Below the pieces are notes generated by a model that was given only the letters and a program-made list of their open reading frames with translations, was not told where the DNA came from and searched no databases. A stretch of DNA of 43,008 nt, from positions 7,699-50,706 of the forward strand of contig CACZUS010000014.1 of the NCBI GenBank assembly GCA_902784425.1. The letters run 5' to 3'. Origin of the DNA: an uncultured Bacteroidales bacterium (lineage in GTDB: Bacteria; Bacteroidota; Bacteroidia; Bacteroidales; Paludibacteraceae). The translations under genes and the position numbers were made by a program. This document shows positions 42,963-43,008 of this stretch, one piece after another (position 1 is the stretch's first letter; every line of letters begins with the position of its first letter).

Positions 42963-43008
42963 ATGGAATCAATTAACAATGAAAAAAAAGCTATTGAAAA
43001 GAAAAATG
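42963..43008 (+). CDS. Start of a gene running off the window
   Basis: Fifteen codons are visible (MESINNEKKAIEKKN), lysine- and glutamate-rich and cut by the end of the window. The promoter upstream supports a real start. Nothing can be said about function. Confidence 0.6.
   Translation, partial: MESINNEKKAIEKKN

Noticed and set aside
1-43008. tRNA, rRNA or riboswitch genes
   Set aside because: I saw no cloverleaf-like or rRNA segments in the gaps; a covariance search could still find a small RNA.

Overview
The window looks like a chromosomal piece of a member of the Bacteroidota, most probably the order Bacteroidales. The signs are Bacteroides-type promoters (TTTG, about 20 bases, then TAnnTTTG) in front of several genes, an acpP-fabF-rnc cluster, many short lipoproteins with a Cys just after the signal peptide, two secreted proteins with a type-IX-secretion-like C-terminal domain, and a TetR-TolC-adaptor-RND efflux operon in the order usual for the phylum.

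Positions 1-12.5 kb are mostly core genome. They hold a DUF2339 polytopic membrane protein, a lipoprotein and purN on the minus strand; then acpP, fabF, rnc (fatty-acid synthesis and RNA processing), an AMP-forming acyl-CoA ligase, an SPFH/prohibitin-like protein, prfB and another lipoprotein on the plus strand. prfB is split by an in-frame TGA and is read through the classical +1 programmed frameshift; the full gene is 10575-11688.

Positions 12.7-22.2 kb are one gene for a secreted protein of 3155 residues. It has an N-terminal beta-helix, four long middle modules, about 25 tandem units of about 49 residues ending in a GCDS motif, and a C-terminal domain resembling a sorting signal. A small lipoprotein and a strong terminator follow. 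Positions 22.9-29.8 kb are an RND efflux operon (TetR, TolC, lipoprotein adaptor, RND pump) that ends with a small PII-like protein, probably a regulator of the pump.

Positions 29.8-34.3 kb are accessory: a minus-strand, translationally coupled three-gene DUF3791/DUF3990 cassette that looks like a toxin-antitoxin module, a CotH-kinase/lamin-tail secreted protein, and several dispersed repeats, including a 23-base tandem repeat at the edge of the next region.

Positions 34.4-42.5 kb look like a defence island, AT-rich by eye. Two tightly packed operons lie in tandem: HAD phosphatase-like, phosphoribosyltransferase-like and DprA/SMF-like proteins; then an OLD-like AAA ATPase (DUF3696 type), an unrecognised Cys-cluster protein with a PLD-like HDR...GGGFDLF motif, an AlbA_2/HATPase protein and a WYL-domain regulator. 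Both operons have nearly the same promoter, with an inverted repeat (ACGAA-N7-TTCG core) at the same distance from the same -7 box. This suggests that one regulator, most simply the WYL protein, controls both and that they act as one regulated system. This is the best candidate for an undescribed system here. A decayed dnaB-like helicase gene and the start of another gene close the window.
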